NCBI RefSeq assembly: GCF_024169315.1
Contig: NZ_JALJWR010000001.1
Coordinates: 269,501 to 333,500, forward strand
Reading direction: 5' to 3'
Length of the DNA: 64,000 nt
Origin: Pseudomonas migulae
GTDB lineage: Bacteria; Pseudomonadota; Gammaproteobacteria; Pseudomonadales; Pseudomonadaceae
Part shown: piece after piece, positions 53,689 through 63,040 of the stretch
How the letters are laid out: the number at the start of each line of letters is the position of its first letter
How positions within the stretch are numbered: position 1 is the first letter of the stretch
Program-made: the position numbers and the translations under genes
Notes under the pieces: generated by a model
Told to the model about the DNA's origin: nothing
The model's database searches: none
The model's input: the letters and a program-made list of their open reading frames with translations, nothing else

Positions 53689-54495
53689 ATGTTGCTGGCT
53701 AGTTTTTTTGGTGTGGTCATGGGCCTGGTCCTCGGATTGACCGGTGCCGGTGGCGGCATTCTTGCTGTTCCGGCCCTGGTGCTGGGGTTGGGTTTGACCA
53801 TGACGCAGGCGGCGCCCGTCGCCTTGTTTGCAGTGGGAAGCGCGGCGGCGGTCGGGGCGATTGACGGGTTGCGCCATGGCCTGGTGCGCTATCGCGCGGC
53901 GCTGCTGATTGCATTGCTGGGGGCGATCTTTTCACCGGTCGGCATCTACTTTGCCCATCAGTTGCCGGAAAAAATCCTGATGATTCTGTTCAGCCTGCTG
54001 ATGGTCATGGTGGCCTGGCGAATGCTGCGCCGCGAGCGCCAGGACGAAGGCCCGAGTGATCACGGCCACGCCAACTGGGGCCAGAAAAACTGCATGCTCG
54101 ATCAACAGACCGGTCGCTTTTCCTGGACCGCCAAATGCACTGCGACCCTGGCGGCACTCGGTGCGGTGACCGGCGTTGTTTCCGGGTTGCTCGGGGTCGG
54201 TGGCGGGTTCCTGATCGTCCCGGCGTTCAAACAACTGACCGATGTGCAGATGCGCGGGATCGTGGCGACGTCCCTGATGGTGATCAGCCTGATTTCCGCC
54301 ATCGGCGTGATCGGTGCGTTTCAAGCCGGGGTGCGGATCGATGGGCTGGGCGTGTCGTTCATTGTCGCAAGTGTTGTCGGCATGATCATTGGCCGACAGC
54401 TTTGCGCCCGAGTCCCGGCCCGGGCCCTGCAGATCGGCTTCGCCAGCGTCTGCGTCGTGGTCGCTGCCTACATGCTGTTCAAAGCCGGCGTCTAG
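53689..54495 (+). CDS. TauE/SafE family membrane exporter
   Basis: 268 aa. Paired repeats of about four membrane segments, each starting with a glycine-rich LTGAGGGILAVPALVLG or LLGVGGGFLIVPAF motif, separated by a hydrophilic loop (RRERQDEGPSDHGHANWGQ). The family exports sulfite or sulfoacetate. Start set at the ATG at 53689. Divergent partner of the persulfide-dioxygenase-like gene; a shared sulfur role is inferred. Confidence 0.85.
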   Translation: MLLASFFGVVMGLVLGLTGAGGGILAVPALVLGLGLTMTQAAPVALFAVGSAAAVGAIDGLRHGLVRYRAALLIALLGAIFSPVGIYFAHQLPEKILMILFSLLMVMVAWRMLRRERQDEGPSDHGHANWGQKNCMLDQQTGRFSWTAKCTATLAALGAVTGVVSGLLGVGGGFLIVPAFKQLTDVQMRGIVATSLMVISLISAIGVIGAFQAGVRIDGLGVSFIVASVVGMIIGRQLCARVPARALQIGFASVCVVVAAYMLFKAGV

Positions 54496-54670
54496 CCGTC
54501 TTACACCCTAAGTTCCGGGCCCTCGTCGTGGCCCGGTCTTACGTCGAACTTGCTGCACGCCACCCGCCACGCCAAAGCACTTCAAAACCACCTCCAAGGC
54601 AGCGTATGACGCCGCCGGTCTGCTTTCGATAATCGCCTCCGACATCCAGTCCCCCGCTGCGGAGCGCTTC

Positions 54671-55854
54671 ATGCACAACAATAAGAATTTCAAGCATCGT
54701 TACTTGCCAGCCTTGATCGCCAGCCTGTCGACCCTCGGTTTGAGCTCGATGGCCGAAGCCGAGATCATGCTGTACGACAAGGACCAGACCACCTTTTCCA
54801 CCGATGGCTACATCAACGCGTTTTATGTGAACAGCGATGTGGACCGTGCCGGTGATCAATACGATCGTCGACAGGCGCGGGTCAAAATGGGCTTCCTGCC
54901 CAACTACCTGGGCTTCAACATGGGCAAGCAGGTCGATGTCTGAAGCTCGGCGCCCGGGCGTCGTTCTGGGTGACGATCAACGACAGCGAAACCAACGGCA
55001 CCGACACGGCCATCGATGTGCGGCAGTTCTACGGCACGGTGGCCAACCCGGAATGGGGCGAAGTGCTGATCGGCAAGGACTTCGGCCTGTTTGCCCGTTC
55101 CAACATCCTGCTGGATGAATTGCTCGCCGGTTACGGTCAGGTCAGCGATACCCTGGGGTTGGTGGATGGTGGCGGGGTGTCGTTCGGCAACATCGGCAGC
55201 GGTTATCCGTACCCGTTCCCGACCTCGCAGATTACCTACCGCACCCCGGTGATGGACGGCTTGCGGGTGGCGGTGGGGATCATGGACCCGGTGGACACCA
55301 ACGACAGCAGTCCGACGGGCAAGGCCTATCAGGAGAATCCGCGGACCGAGAGCGAGATCACCTATCAGTTCGATGTTGCCGGGGCGAAGATTTACAGCTG
55401 GGTCAACGGCAGCTACCAGACCTCGGACAATACCGACGCTACGGTTCAATCCGTCACGTCCAAAGGTGTGGGTTACGGCGTTCAGGCGAAAATGGGCGGG
55501 TTGTCGCTGACCGGTTCCGGCTTTCAGGCCAAGGGCATCAACCCGTTCTTCACCAACAACGCTGGCGAACCGACTTTGCGCAACGTCGACAGCGACGGTT
55601 ACCTGTTGCAGGGCTCCTACAAACTGGGGAAAAACCGCCTGGCCTTGTCCTACGGCAAGACCAAGGACGATGGCAACGGTGTGGTCGGCAGCGGCGCGGA
55701 CTACGAGACTCGCGGCATTGCGCTGTTTCATGACGTCAACGACAACCTGAAGCTGGTGGCCGAGTACAACCAGTTCGAAATCAACGGCCACGACACCAGC
55801 GCGCAGAACGAAGACACCGACACCTTTGCAGTGGGGGCGGTGCTGACCTGGTAA
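54671..55854 (+). pseudogene. Outer membrane porin gene split by a one-base frameshift
   Basis: The first frame encodes a signal peptide (MHNNKNFKHRYLPALIA... to MAEAEI) and a barrel start (FSTDGYINAFYVNSDVDRA), then stops at 54943 after GKQVDV. A second frame continues the same protein as GARASFWVTINDSETNGTDT and runs to a terminal AVGAVLTW at 55854. Restoring one G after 54938 (GATG-TC to GATGGTC) gives D-G-L-K-L-G-A and joins both into one porin of about 394 residues. Either a real disruption or a sequencing error. AACAATAAGAA at 54677-54687 is an Hfq/Crc-type motif typical near porin starts. Confidence 0.88.
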
Positions 55855-55870
55855 CCGCACTTAAATCACC

Positions 55871-55994
55871 TGTGGCGAGGGGACTTGTCCCCGTTGGGCC
55901 GCGCAGCGGACCCCTTTGGTTGCGCATCGACCGCAGGGGCCTGCTGCGCAGTCCAACGGGGCGATGCGGCGTTCCGACAAGTCCCCTCGCCACA
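55871..55994. repeat. Complete TGTGGCGAGGG palindromic repeat
   Basis: TGTGGCGAGGGGACTTGTC (from 55871) is the exact inverse of GACAAGTCCCCTCGCCACA at the right end, with further GTTGGGCCGCGC/CGCAGTCCAAC pairing inside. It differs from the GTGGGAGCGGGC REPs. A half copy lies at 7209. Confidence 0.85.
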
Positions 55995-56119
55995 AGGGTT
56001 CGAACTCACAATTGTACTCATCCCATCGAACCGCCTGACCGCTACCCAAGTAGCATACGTAGCAGCCCATAGCCTTCGTACACTCCAACCTCATACATGC
56101 GCACCTGCGGGAGGCGACG

Positions 56120-57283
56120 ATGCAGCAGGTTCAGAGCGAAGGTGTCGTCAGTGCAATGTCCCAGTCGACCGATGCCGAACAGGTGGCTCAGGAACTGGCG
56201 CGGCAGCTATTGCATCCGCATTTGGGGTTCGTGTTGTTTTTCTGTTCCGCCGAGTACGACTTGCAGGCGCTGGGTCAGGCCTTGCAACAAAGCTTCGGCG
56301 GCATTCGCCTGGTCGGCTGCACCAGCGCGGGCGAAATCACCCCGTTGGGCTACGGTCGCAACTGCGTGACGGCAGTCGGTTTCGACCATCGGCATTTTTC
56401 CATCGACGCCGAACTGATCGACGAGATGGAGCGATTCAGCCTGATTGACGCTCAGCAAATGGTCGAGCGTCTGGTCAGTGGCTGTCGCAGCAACACCCTG
56501 GCGCCGATCAAGGGCAACAGCTTTGCCCTGACCCTGCTTGACGGTTTATCCAGTCGTGAAGAAATGGTCCTCGCGGCGCTGAGCGCGGCATTGGGCGACA
56601 TCCCGCATTTCGGCGGTTCGGCCGGCGACGACAATTACCTGACCCATACCCACGTCTATTTCAATGGCGAGTTCCACAGCGGCGCGGCGGTGGTGGTGCT
56701 GGTCAACACCTGGCTGGATTTCGAAGTCTTCACCACCCACCACATCCTGCCGCGGGCGGAAAAACTGGTCGTCACCGGGGCCGACAGCGCTTCGCGCCGG
56801 GTTTTCGAACTGAATGCCGAACCCGCCGCCGAGGAGTACGCCCGGCACATCGGCGTGCCCGTGGCTGAGCTCGATCACCGGGTCTTCGCCGCACACCCGC
56901 TAGCGGTGCGGATCAACGATCAGTACTACGTACGGGCGATCCAGCAGGTGCATCCGGACCTGAGCCTGAGTTTCTACTGTGCGGTGGAAAACGGCATCGT
57001 CCTCACGGTCATGACGCCCGGCCCGATGCTGCCGAACCTGCAGAATCTGTTCGAGGGCTTGCAGGAACGTCTCGGTGACCTGTTGCTGACCATCGGCTGC
57101 GATTGTTTTCTCAGGCGCCTGGAACTGGAGGACGGCGGCAGCCTGGAGCAGATCGGTACGTTTTTGCGAGACCAGCGGGTGATGGGTTTCAACACCTACG
57201 GAGAACAGTTCAATGGCATGCACATCAACCAGACCTTCACCGGGGTTGCCATTGCCCGAGGCCGGTCCCCTGGACATCGTTGA
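56120..57283 (+). CDS. FIST-domain signal transduction protein
   Basis: 387 aa. FIST_N (residues about 40-235: FVLFFCSAEYDLQALGQALQ, RLVGCTSAGEITPLGYG, LTLLDGLSSREEMVLAAL, FGGSAGDDN) and FIST_C (about 240-380: AVRINDQYYVRAIQQV, GFNTYGEQFNGMHINQTFTGVAIA). FIST domains are predicted small-ligand sensors. GGAGG precedes the ATG. Its 3' end overlaps the hybrid kinase gene by about 70 bases, so the two very likely work as one sensing unit. Confidence 0.88.
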   Translation: MQQVQSEGVVSAMSQSTDAEQVAQELARQLLHPHLGFVLFFCSAEYDLQALGQALQQSFGGIRLVGCTSAGEITPLGYGRNCVTAVGFDHRHFSIDAELIDEMERFSLIDAQQMVERLVSGCRSNTLAPIKGNSFALTLLDGLSSREEMVLAALSAALGDIPHFGGSAGDDNYLTHTHVYFNGEFHSGAAVVVLVNTWLDFEVFTTHHILPRAEKLVVTGADSASRRVFELNAEPAAEEYARHIGVPVAELDHRVFAAHPLAVRINDQYYVRAIQQVHPDLSLSFYCAVENGIVLTVMTPGPMLPNLQNLFEGLQERLGDLLLTIGCDCFLRRLELEDGGSLEQIGTFLRDQRVMGFNTYGEQFNGMHINQTFTGVAIARGRSPGHR

Positions 57284-59846
57284 GCTTCAGGCCCAAGTCG
57301 CCAGCCTGCGACACGAAAACCAGAAACTGCAGCGCATCAATGGCGCGCTGATCGAACGGATCGAATCCGGTATCACCCGCGGCAACGATCCCTACGCGGC
57401 GTTCCAGCATTCGGTGGTGCTGGCCGAACAGGTGCGTGAGCGCACCGACGCCTTGAACCAGGCCATGGCCGAACTCAAGTCGGGCAATCATTTGCTCAGC
57501 GAAGCGCGCTTGCGTGCAGAAACCGCGCATCAACATCTGATCGATGCCATCGAGAGCATTTCCGACGCTTTTGTACTGTTCGATGCCGACCAGCGAATCG
57601 TGCTGTTCAACAGCCGCTTCAAGGCGTTCTGGGGCAACAGTCGGGTGCGGATCAACGCCGGCATGCGCCTGGCCGAAGTCAAGCGGCTGATGATCGCCAC
57701 CGGGCTGTTCACCGAAGAACCGCGCGGTCAGGCCGACGAAAACCTGTTGTTTCGCCTGCAGAACGGTCGCTGGCTGCAAGTCAGCGAACGGCCGACGCAA
57801 GAGGGCGGGCGGGTGATCCTGTTCACCGACATCACCGACGTCAAACTCAGCGAGACGGTGCGCCGCGAGCAGGCGGTGGCGCAGAAATCCCATTTGCTGC
57901 AACGGGCGGTCGACAACCTGTCCCAGGGCGTGGCGATGGTCAATGCCGAAGGCATACTGGAATTGTGGAACCGGCGTTTTCTCGAGCTCAGCGGCCTTGC
58001 ACCCGTGGCGGCGCACCGGCCGTTCGCTGAAGTGATCGCCGACAGCGAGTTGAACCTGCTGACCCCCGCCAGCCGCGACGGCAACGGGCGCCCGGTGCAG
58101 GAATGCGAGCAGCGTCTTTACGATGGTCGGGTCCTGGAAATTCGCACGCATCCGTTGCCCACCGGCGGCTTCGTCAACACCTTCACCGACATCACCGAGC
58201 GCTACCAGCACGCCGAAGCGCTGAGCGAAAGCGAGCGCTGGATTCGCCTGATCACCGACCACGTACCGGCGCTGATCGCCTACCTCAATGCCGATCTGGT
58301 CTACGAGTTCACCAACAAGGTTTATGAAGAATGGTACTGCTGGCCTCGCGGCGTGATGCTCGGGCAGAGCCTGCGCGAGGTGCACAGCGAGCAACACTAT
58401 CAGCGGCTGGAGGCCTACGTGGCCCGGGCATTGGCCGGTGAAAGCGTGACGTTCGAGTTTGCCGAAACCAACATCAATAATCAGGAGCGCTACATGCTGC
58501 GCTCCTATGTGCCGAATCGGCTGGCCACCGGGGAGGTGGTGGGGATTTTCGTATTGATCCGCGACATCACCGAGCGCCGCCGCACCGCCGAGGCACTGCA
58601 CCAGGCGTATCAAAACCTTGAGCTGCGGGTCCGTGAGCGTACGGCGGAGCTGACCACTCTCAATGAGCAGCTGCTGCGCGAGATCGATGAACGCCGGCGC
58701 GTGGAATCACGCCTGCGCGAAGCCAAGCTCGACGCCGAACAGGCCAACCTGTCGAAGACCAAATTTCTTGCCGCCGTCAGCCATGACTTGTTGCAGCCAC
58801 TGAATGCCGCGCGGCTGTTTACCAGTGCCTTGCTCGAACGCCGGGAACCGGTGGCCAACGAGATTCTGGTGCGCAATGTCAGTAATTCCCTGGAAGACGT
58901 GGAAAACCTGCTGGGCACCCTGGTGGATATTTCCAAACTCGATGCCGGGGTGATCAAGGCTGACATTGCGCCGTTCGCGTTGAGCGAACTGCTGGAAAAC
59001 CTCGCCGCCGAGTACACCCAGGTGGCACGCAGCGAAGGGCTTGAGTTGCACTTCATCGGGTGTTCGGCGCTGGTGCGCAGCGACATTCAATTGCTCGCGC
59101 GGATCCTGCGCAACCTGTTGAGCAACGCGATTCGCTATACCTACGGCGGCCGGGTGGTGCTCGGTTGCCGGCGTCATCATCAACGCCTGTCGATCGAGGT
59201 CTGGGACAGCGGCATGGGCATTGCGGACAACCGCCTGGAAGAGATTTTCCAGGAGTTCAAGCGCGGTGATGTGCAGCGTCCGGACCAGGACCGCGGCCTG
59301 GGCCTCGGGCTGGCGATTGTCGAGAAAATTGCCGGGATTCTCGGGCACCGTATTCACGTGCGTTCGTGGCCGGGCAAGGGCTCGATGTTTTCCGTCGAAG
59401 TGCCGCTGAGCGCGACGGCACCCAAGGCACTGCCGAGCCTGCTGATGAGTGAGCCGATGCTCGAGCGTCTGCGCGGCGCGCGGGTGTGGGTGCTGGACAA
59501 CGACGCGGCGATTTGTGCCGGCATGCGTACGTTGCTGGAAGGTTGGGGGTGCCTGGTGGTGACGGCGCTGTCGGAGCAGGACCTGGCGCGGCAAGTGGAC
59601 AACTATCACGCCGAAGCGGATTTGCTGATTGCCGATTATCACCTGGATGACGAGCAGAACGGTGTGGATGCGGTGGCCCGGATCAACGCCCGGCGCGGTT
59701 CAGCCATTCCGGCGATGATGATCACCGCCAACTACAGCAATGAGCTCAAAGTGCAGATTCGTGAGTTGGGGCACACCTTGATGCACAAACCGGTGCGGCC
59801 GATGAAGCTGAAGACGGCGATGAGTCACCTGCTCGGAAGGCCTTGA
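57213..59846 (+). CDS. PAS-rich hybrid sensor histidine kinase
   Basis: 877 aa from the ATG at 57213, cytoplasmic. N-terminal coiled coil (QAQVASLRHENQKLQRINGALIERI), PAS domains at about 110-210, 230-340 and 345-460, a second coiled coil, the dimerisation/His box with His524 (AAVSHDLLQPLNAARL), HATPase_c (LSNAIRYTYGGRV, DSGMGIADNRLEEIFQEF, GLGLGLAIVEKIAG) and a C-terminal receiver with Asp808 (LLIADYHLDDEQNG). TTG codons at 57246 and 57252 are alternative starts nearer the homologous core. It resembles the kinase of the exa/erc and ped PQQ-alcohol systems; AgmR lies just downstream. Confidence 0.85.
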   Translation: MACTSTRPSPGLPLPEAGPLDIVELQAQVASLRHENQKLQRINGALIERIESGITRGNDPYAAFQHSVVLAEQVRERTDALNQAMAELKSGNHLLSEARLRAETAHQHLIDAIESISDAFVLFDADQRIVLFNSRFKAFWGNSRVRINAGMRLAEVKRLMIATGLFTEEPRGQADENLLFRLQNGRWLQVSERPTQEGGRVILFTDITDVKLSETVRREQAVAQKSHLLQRAVDNLSQGVAMVNAEGILELWNRRFLELSGLAPVAAHRPFAEVIADSELNLLTPASRDGNGRPVQECEQRLYDGRVLEIRTHPLPTGGFVNTFTDITERYQHAEALSESERWIRLITDHVPALIAYLNADLVYEFTNKVYEEWYCWPRGVMLGQSLREVHSEQHYQRLEAYVARALAGESVTFEFAETNINNQERYMLRSYVPNRLATGEVVGIFVLIRDITERRRTAEALHQAYQNLELRVRERTAELTTLNEQLLREIDERRRVESRLREAKLDAEQANLSKTKFLAAVSHDLLQPLNAARLFTSALLERREPVANEILVRNVSNSLEDVENLLGTLVDISKLDAGVIKADIAPFALSELLENLAAEYTQVARSEGLELHFIGCSALVRSDIQLLARILRNLLSNAIRYTYGGRVVLGCRRHHQRLSIEVWDSGMGIADNRLEEIFQEFKRGDVQRPDQDRGLGLGLAIVEKIAGILGHRIHVRSWPGKGSMFSVEVPLSATAPKALPSLLMSEPMLERLRGARVWVLDNDAAICAGMRTLLEGWGCLVVTALSEQDLARQVDNYHAEADLLIADYHLDDEQNGVDAVARINARRGSAIPAMMITANYSNELKVQIRELGHTLMHKPVRPMKLKTAMSHLLGRP

Positions 59847-59867
59847 GTCTTGCGGTGAATTCAAAGG

Positions 59868-59967
59868 CCCCATCGCGGGCAAGCCCGCTCCCACAGGGTT
59901 TGTGTTGGAACATAGTTTGTTTGAACACTGCAAAACCTGTGGGAGCGGGCTTGCCCGCGATGGGGGC
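59868..59967. repeat. REP doublet
   Basis: CCCCATCGCGGGCAAGCCCG CTCCCACAGG faces CCTGTGGGAGCGGGCTTGCC CGCGATGGGG. Confidence 0.92.
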
Positions 59968-59984
59968 GACTCGGTGTACCAGAA

Positions 59985-60650
59985 TCAACGCCGCAGATAA
60001 GAGCCGAAATCAATATCCCCGGCACTCAGGATCGCCTGCACCCGGTTGTGCACGTTGAGTTTGCGCAGGATCGCCGAAACGTGGGCCTTGACCGTGGTTT
60101 CGGCGATTTCCAGGGTGTAGGCGATCTGTTTGTTCGACTCGCCTTTGGTCATGCGTTCCAGCACCAGCAACTGCTTGCGCGTCAGGGCCTGGAGCAGTTC
60201 CGGCGGGAAACTCGGGTTATCGTTCATCCGGCGGTGGGTGCCGCTTTTTTGCGTGCGGATGATGTCCGGCGGCAGGTAGACGTTGCCGTTGAGAATCTGC
60301 TGGATCGCCTCGGTCATTTGCACCCGCGGCGAGGATTTGGTGATGAAACCCACCGCACCATAGGTGATGGCTTGCAGCACGATCTGTTTGTCCTGCTCGG
60401 CGGAGACGATCACCACCGGGATGGTCGGCGCCTCGTTGCGCAGGTTGATCAGGCCATTGAGGCCGTGCATCCCCGGCATGTTCAGGTCGAGCAGGATCAG
60501 GTCCAGGTCGTCATGTTCCTGAGTCAGCGCCAGGGCGCTGTCGAGGTCAGCGGTTTCCATGACCTCGCTGCCCGGGAAACCATCGCTGATGACGTTATGA
60601 ATAGCTTCGCGAAACAGCGGGTGATCGTCGGCAATCAGAATTTTGTACAT
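59985..60650 (-). CDS. agmR: LuxR-type response regulator (AgmR/ErbR/PedR1-like)
   Basis: 221 aa. Receiver domain with phosphoacceptor Asp55 ([10 protein letters not shown]) and Lys in FITKSSP; C-terminal LuxR helix-turn-helix ([52 protein letters not shown]). The sequence is very close to the regulator called AgmR, ErbR or PedR1, which activates PQQ-dependent alcohol oxidation genes. The kinase on the other strand is its likely partner. Confidence 0.9.
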   Translation of the reverse strand: MYKILIADDHPLFREAIHNVISDGFPGSEVMETADLDSALALTQEHDDLDLILLDLNMPGMHGLNGLINLRNEAPTIPVVIVSAEQDKQIVLQAITYGAVGFITKSSPRVQMTEAIQQILNGNVYLPPDIIRTQKSGTHRRMNDNPSFPPELLQALTRKQLLVLERMTKGESNKQIAYTLEIAETTVKAHVSAILRKLNVHNRVQAILSAGDIDFGSYLRR

Positions 60651-60706
60651 AGCCTTTCACCTCATTATTTTGATTATGGTGTGGCAACAACACGCACGCG
60701 TAAAGG

Positions 60707-61264
60707 TCAGGGAAAGGGTTCGGGCCGGGCGGGCGTCACGGGCAGGTTCGCCGCTTGCCAGGCATCCAGGCCGTCGCGATACCAATACAGAGTCTTATAG
60801 CCCATGGCGGCGGCGCGCTTCACCGCGTTCCAGCTCAACCAGCAATCGGAGCGGCAGTAGAAGACCAGCGGTTGCGCAAGATCGCCCGCGGTCAATGCGT
60901 TCAGGTTACGCGCAAAATAGCCCTGCCAGTCGGGCGTCAGGTCGCCATCGCCGGTATTGGCCAGCCAATGACTGCCGGGCAGGTTCTCATGGGGCTCGTC
61001 TTCGATGAAGCGCCCTTGCAGCCATTGACGGCGATACACGTCGATCAGCACCGGACGGGGTGTCTGGCTGAGCAGGGTTTGCAGGGCCGGCGTATCGATG
61101 ATGGACGCGCCTTGCAGTTGATTCGGGGTCGGACTGCGGTAGAGGCCGATGCGATAGCCTTCGGCGGAGAACAGCGGTGTGTCAGCGTGTGCGACGCCCA
61201 GCAGCAGGCTCAGCGAAAACACGGCGAGGGAAGGGCGCAGCAGAACACGTCGGGCACGCGGCAT
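60707..61264 (-). CDS. PQQ-associated CxxxCW rhodanese-like periplasmic protein
   Basis: 185 aa. Signal peptide (MPRARRVLLRPSLAVFSLSLLLGVAHA), then a rhodanese-like fold whose active loop is Cys137-x3-Cys141-Trp (VFYCRSDCWLSWNA). This is the family named for the CXXCW motif beside PQQ-dependent alcohol dehydrogenase genes (TIGR03865 type). It likely acts in the periplasm on thiols or persulfides; role unknown. Confidence 0.85.
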   Translation of the reverse strand: MPRARRVLLRPSLAVFSLSLLLGVAHADTPLFSAEGYRIGLYRSPTPNQLQGASIIDTPALQTLLSQTPRPVLIDVYRRQWLQGRFIEDEPHENLPGSHWLANTGDGDLTPDWQGYFARNLNALTAGDLAQPLVFYCRSDCWLSWNAVKRAAAMGYKTLYWYRDGLDAWQAANLPVTPARPEPFP

Positions 61265-61412
61265 GGGTTGAGTCCTTATAGTTATGAGCCCATTACATGC
61301 CAGTCTCGGTGCGTTGGGAATGCGACGATAGACAGGAAAACCAGTACTAAAGTAGTAATTTTGTTTGTTTTACGGGTGCTGCGTCCTACACCTGTCTTGT
61401 ATTCAACGACGA

Positions 61413-61511
61413 TCCCCTGTGGGAGCGGGCTTGCTCGCGAAGGCGTAGTTTCAGGCAACATCTTTGTCGACTGGGCGGCCGCTTTCGCGAGCAAGCCCGC
61501 TCCCACAGGGG
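61413..61511. repeat. REP doublet
   Basis: CCCCTGTGGGAGCGGGCTTG CTCGCGAAGGCG faces GGCGGCCGCTTTCGCGAGCA AGCCCGCTCCCACAGGGGG. Confidence 0.9.
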
Positions 61512-61520
61512 GATGGGTGG

Positions 61521-62312
61521 TTAGTTAGCTTTGCGCAAGGCGGCGTGTTGCGGGTTGAAGGTAAGCACGGCGAGCAGGGCAAACAGCAATGTCAGCCCCG
61601 CACATACCCCCAGCGCCAACGGATTAAAACGTTCATACAGCGCAAACCGCACCAGCTCCACCGCATGGGTAAACGGGTTCAACGCACACAACCAGAACAA
61701 CCACTCGCTGGACTCGCGCATCTTCCACAGCGGATACAACGCCGAGGACAGGAAGAACAACGGGAAGATCACGAAATTCATCACCCCGGCGAAGTTTTCC
61801 AGCTGACGGATGGCATTCGACAGCAACAGGCCCAGCGCGCTGAGCATCAACGCCACCAGCAACAACGCCGGCAAGGCGATCAACAGTCCCATGGCCGGTG
61901 GTTGCACGCCGTACACCCAGGCAATCGCCAGAAAGGCATACACCTGCAACAGCGAAATCAACGACGTTGCCAACAGTTTGCTGCACAGCAGAAAGGTCCG
62001 GGGCAGGGGGCTGGTCAGCAACACGCGCATGCTGCCCATTTCCCGGTCGTAGACCATCGACAATGAACCTTGCATGCCATTGAACAGCAGAATCATGCAG
62101 GCCAGGCCAGGGATGATGTAGACCTCATAAGGGATGTACGTGTCGTAGGGCTCGATAATGGCAATGCCCAGGGCCGCACGAAAACCGGCTGCGAACACCA
62201 GTAGCCACAGCAACGGCCGGACAAGTGCACTGAGAAACCGCGTGCGTTGCAACACAAAACGCAGCCATTCGCGCAGCACGATGCCGCTGAAACATTGCCA
62301 GTAAGCATTCAT
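61521..62312 (-). CDS. pedC: ABC-2 type permease (PedC-like)
   Basis: 263 aa, about six membrane segments. The ABC-2 pattern IPGLACMILLFNGMQGSLSMVYDREMGSMRVLLTSPLPR is clear. It matches the permease family seen with PQQ-alcohol systems (PedC, TIGR03861). The ATG at 62312 overlaps the stop of the ATPase gene (ATGA), so they are translated together. Transports an unknown compound, presumably linked to alcohol or aldehyde stress. Confidence 0.88.
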   Translation of the reverse strand: MNAYWQCFSGIVLREWLRFVLQRTRFLSALVRPLLWLLVFAAGFRAALGIAIIEPYDTYIPYEVYIIPGLACMILLFNGMQGSLSMVYDREMGSMRVLLTSPLPRTFLLCSKLLATSLISLLQVYAFLAIAWVYGVQPPAMGLLIALPALLLVALMLSALGLLLSNAIRQLENFAGVMNFVIFPLFFLSSALYPLWKMRESSEWLFWLCALNPFTHAVELVRFALYERFNPLALGVCAGLTLLFALLAVLTFNPQHAALRKAN

Positions 62313-63040
62313 CGGGTGGCTCCAGAGGTCGTCAGGCGAGCGAAGGCGCAACCGAGGTCGCCACCGTGTTCGAGGCTCAGGGCGTCGGCTTGTCCACTGG
62401 CGACCAGATGCCCTTGATGAAGAATCAGCAAATCATCGCTGGGCTGCACTTCATCCAGTAAATGGGTGGTCCAGAGCACACTGATGTGTTGCTCGCGGCA
62501 CAAATTGCGGATTCGTTGATTGAGCGCCAGGCGACTGGCCGGGTCGAGGCCGACGCTCGCCTCGTCGAGCAGCAGCAGGCGGGGCTCATGCAGCAGCGCG
62601 CGGGCGATTTCCACCCGGCGACGATGTCCGCCATTCAGTTCGCGCACTCGCTCGCGCCGGCGTTCGGTCAGCGTTTGCCGCGCCAGTTCGGCGTCGACCC
62701 GCAGGCTGGTCTGGCGCCGCGACATCCCATGCAGCGCGGCGTGATACCGCAGGTTCTGCTCGACGCTGAGGTCCAGGTCCAGGGTGCTTTGCTGGAACAC
62801 CACACCCAATTGCCTCAGCGCCGGGCGCGGCGCATTACGCAGCGAACAGCCGCCGACGCGGATATCGCCACGCTGCAAATCGTAGAGCCGGGTAAGCAGC
62901 GCGATCAGGGTCGATTTTCCTGCACCGTTGGGCCCCAGCAGCGCCGCGAAACGCCCCGGCTCCAGGCAGAAACTTACCTGGCGCAACGCCTCTCGCGTGC
63001 CGTAGGCAAAGCTCAGGTCGCTGACTTCCAGTGCGTTCAT
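62309..63040 (-). CDS. ABC transporter ATPase of the PQQ-associated system
   Basis: 243 aa. Walker A GPNGAGKSTL, Q-loop VVFQQSTLD, signature ELNGGHRRRVEIARALL (LNGGH in place of LSGGQ), Walker B LLLLDEASVGLDP and the H-loop WTTHLLDEV. Both ends overlap its neighbours by ATGA, indicating one tight operon. Corresponds to the TIGR03864 family. Confidence 0.9.
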   Translation of the reverse strand: MNALEVSDLSFAYGTREALRQVSFCLEPGRFAALLGPNGAGKSTLIALLTRLYDLQRGDIRVGGCSLRNAPRPALRQLGVVFQQSTLDLDLSVEQNLRYHAALHGMSRRQTSLRVDAELARQTLTERRRERVRELNGGHRRRVEIARALLHEPRLLLLDEASVGLDPASRLALNQRIRNLCREQHISVLWTTHLLDEVQPSDDLLILHQGHLVASGQADALSLEHGGDLGCAFARLTTSGATR

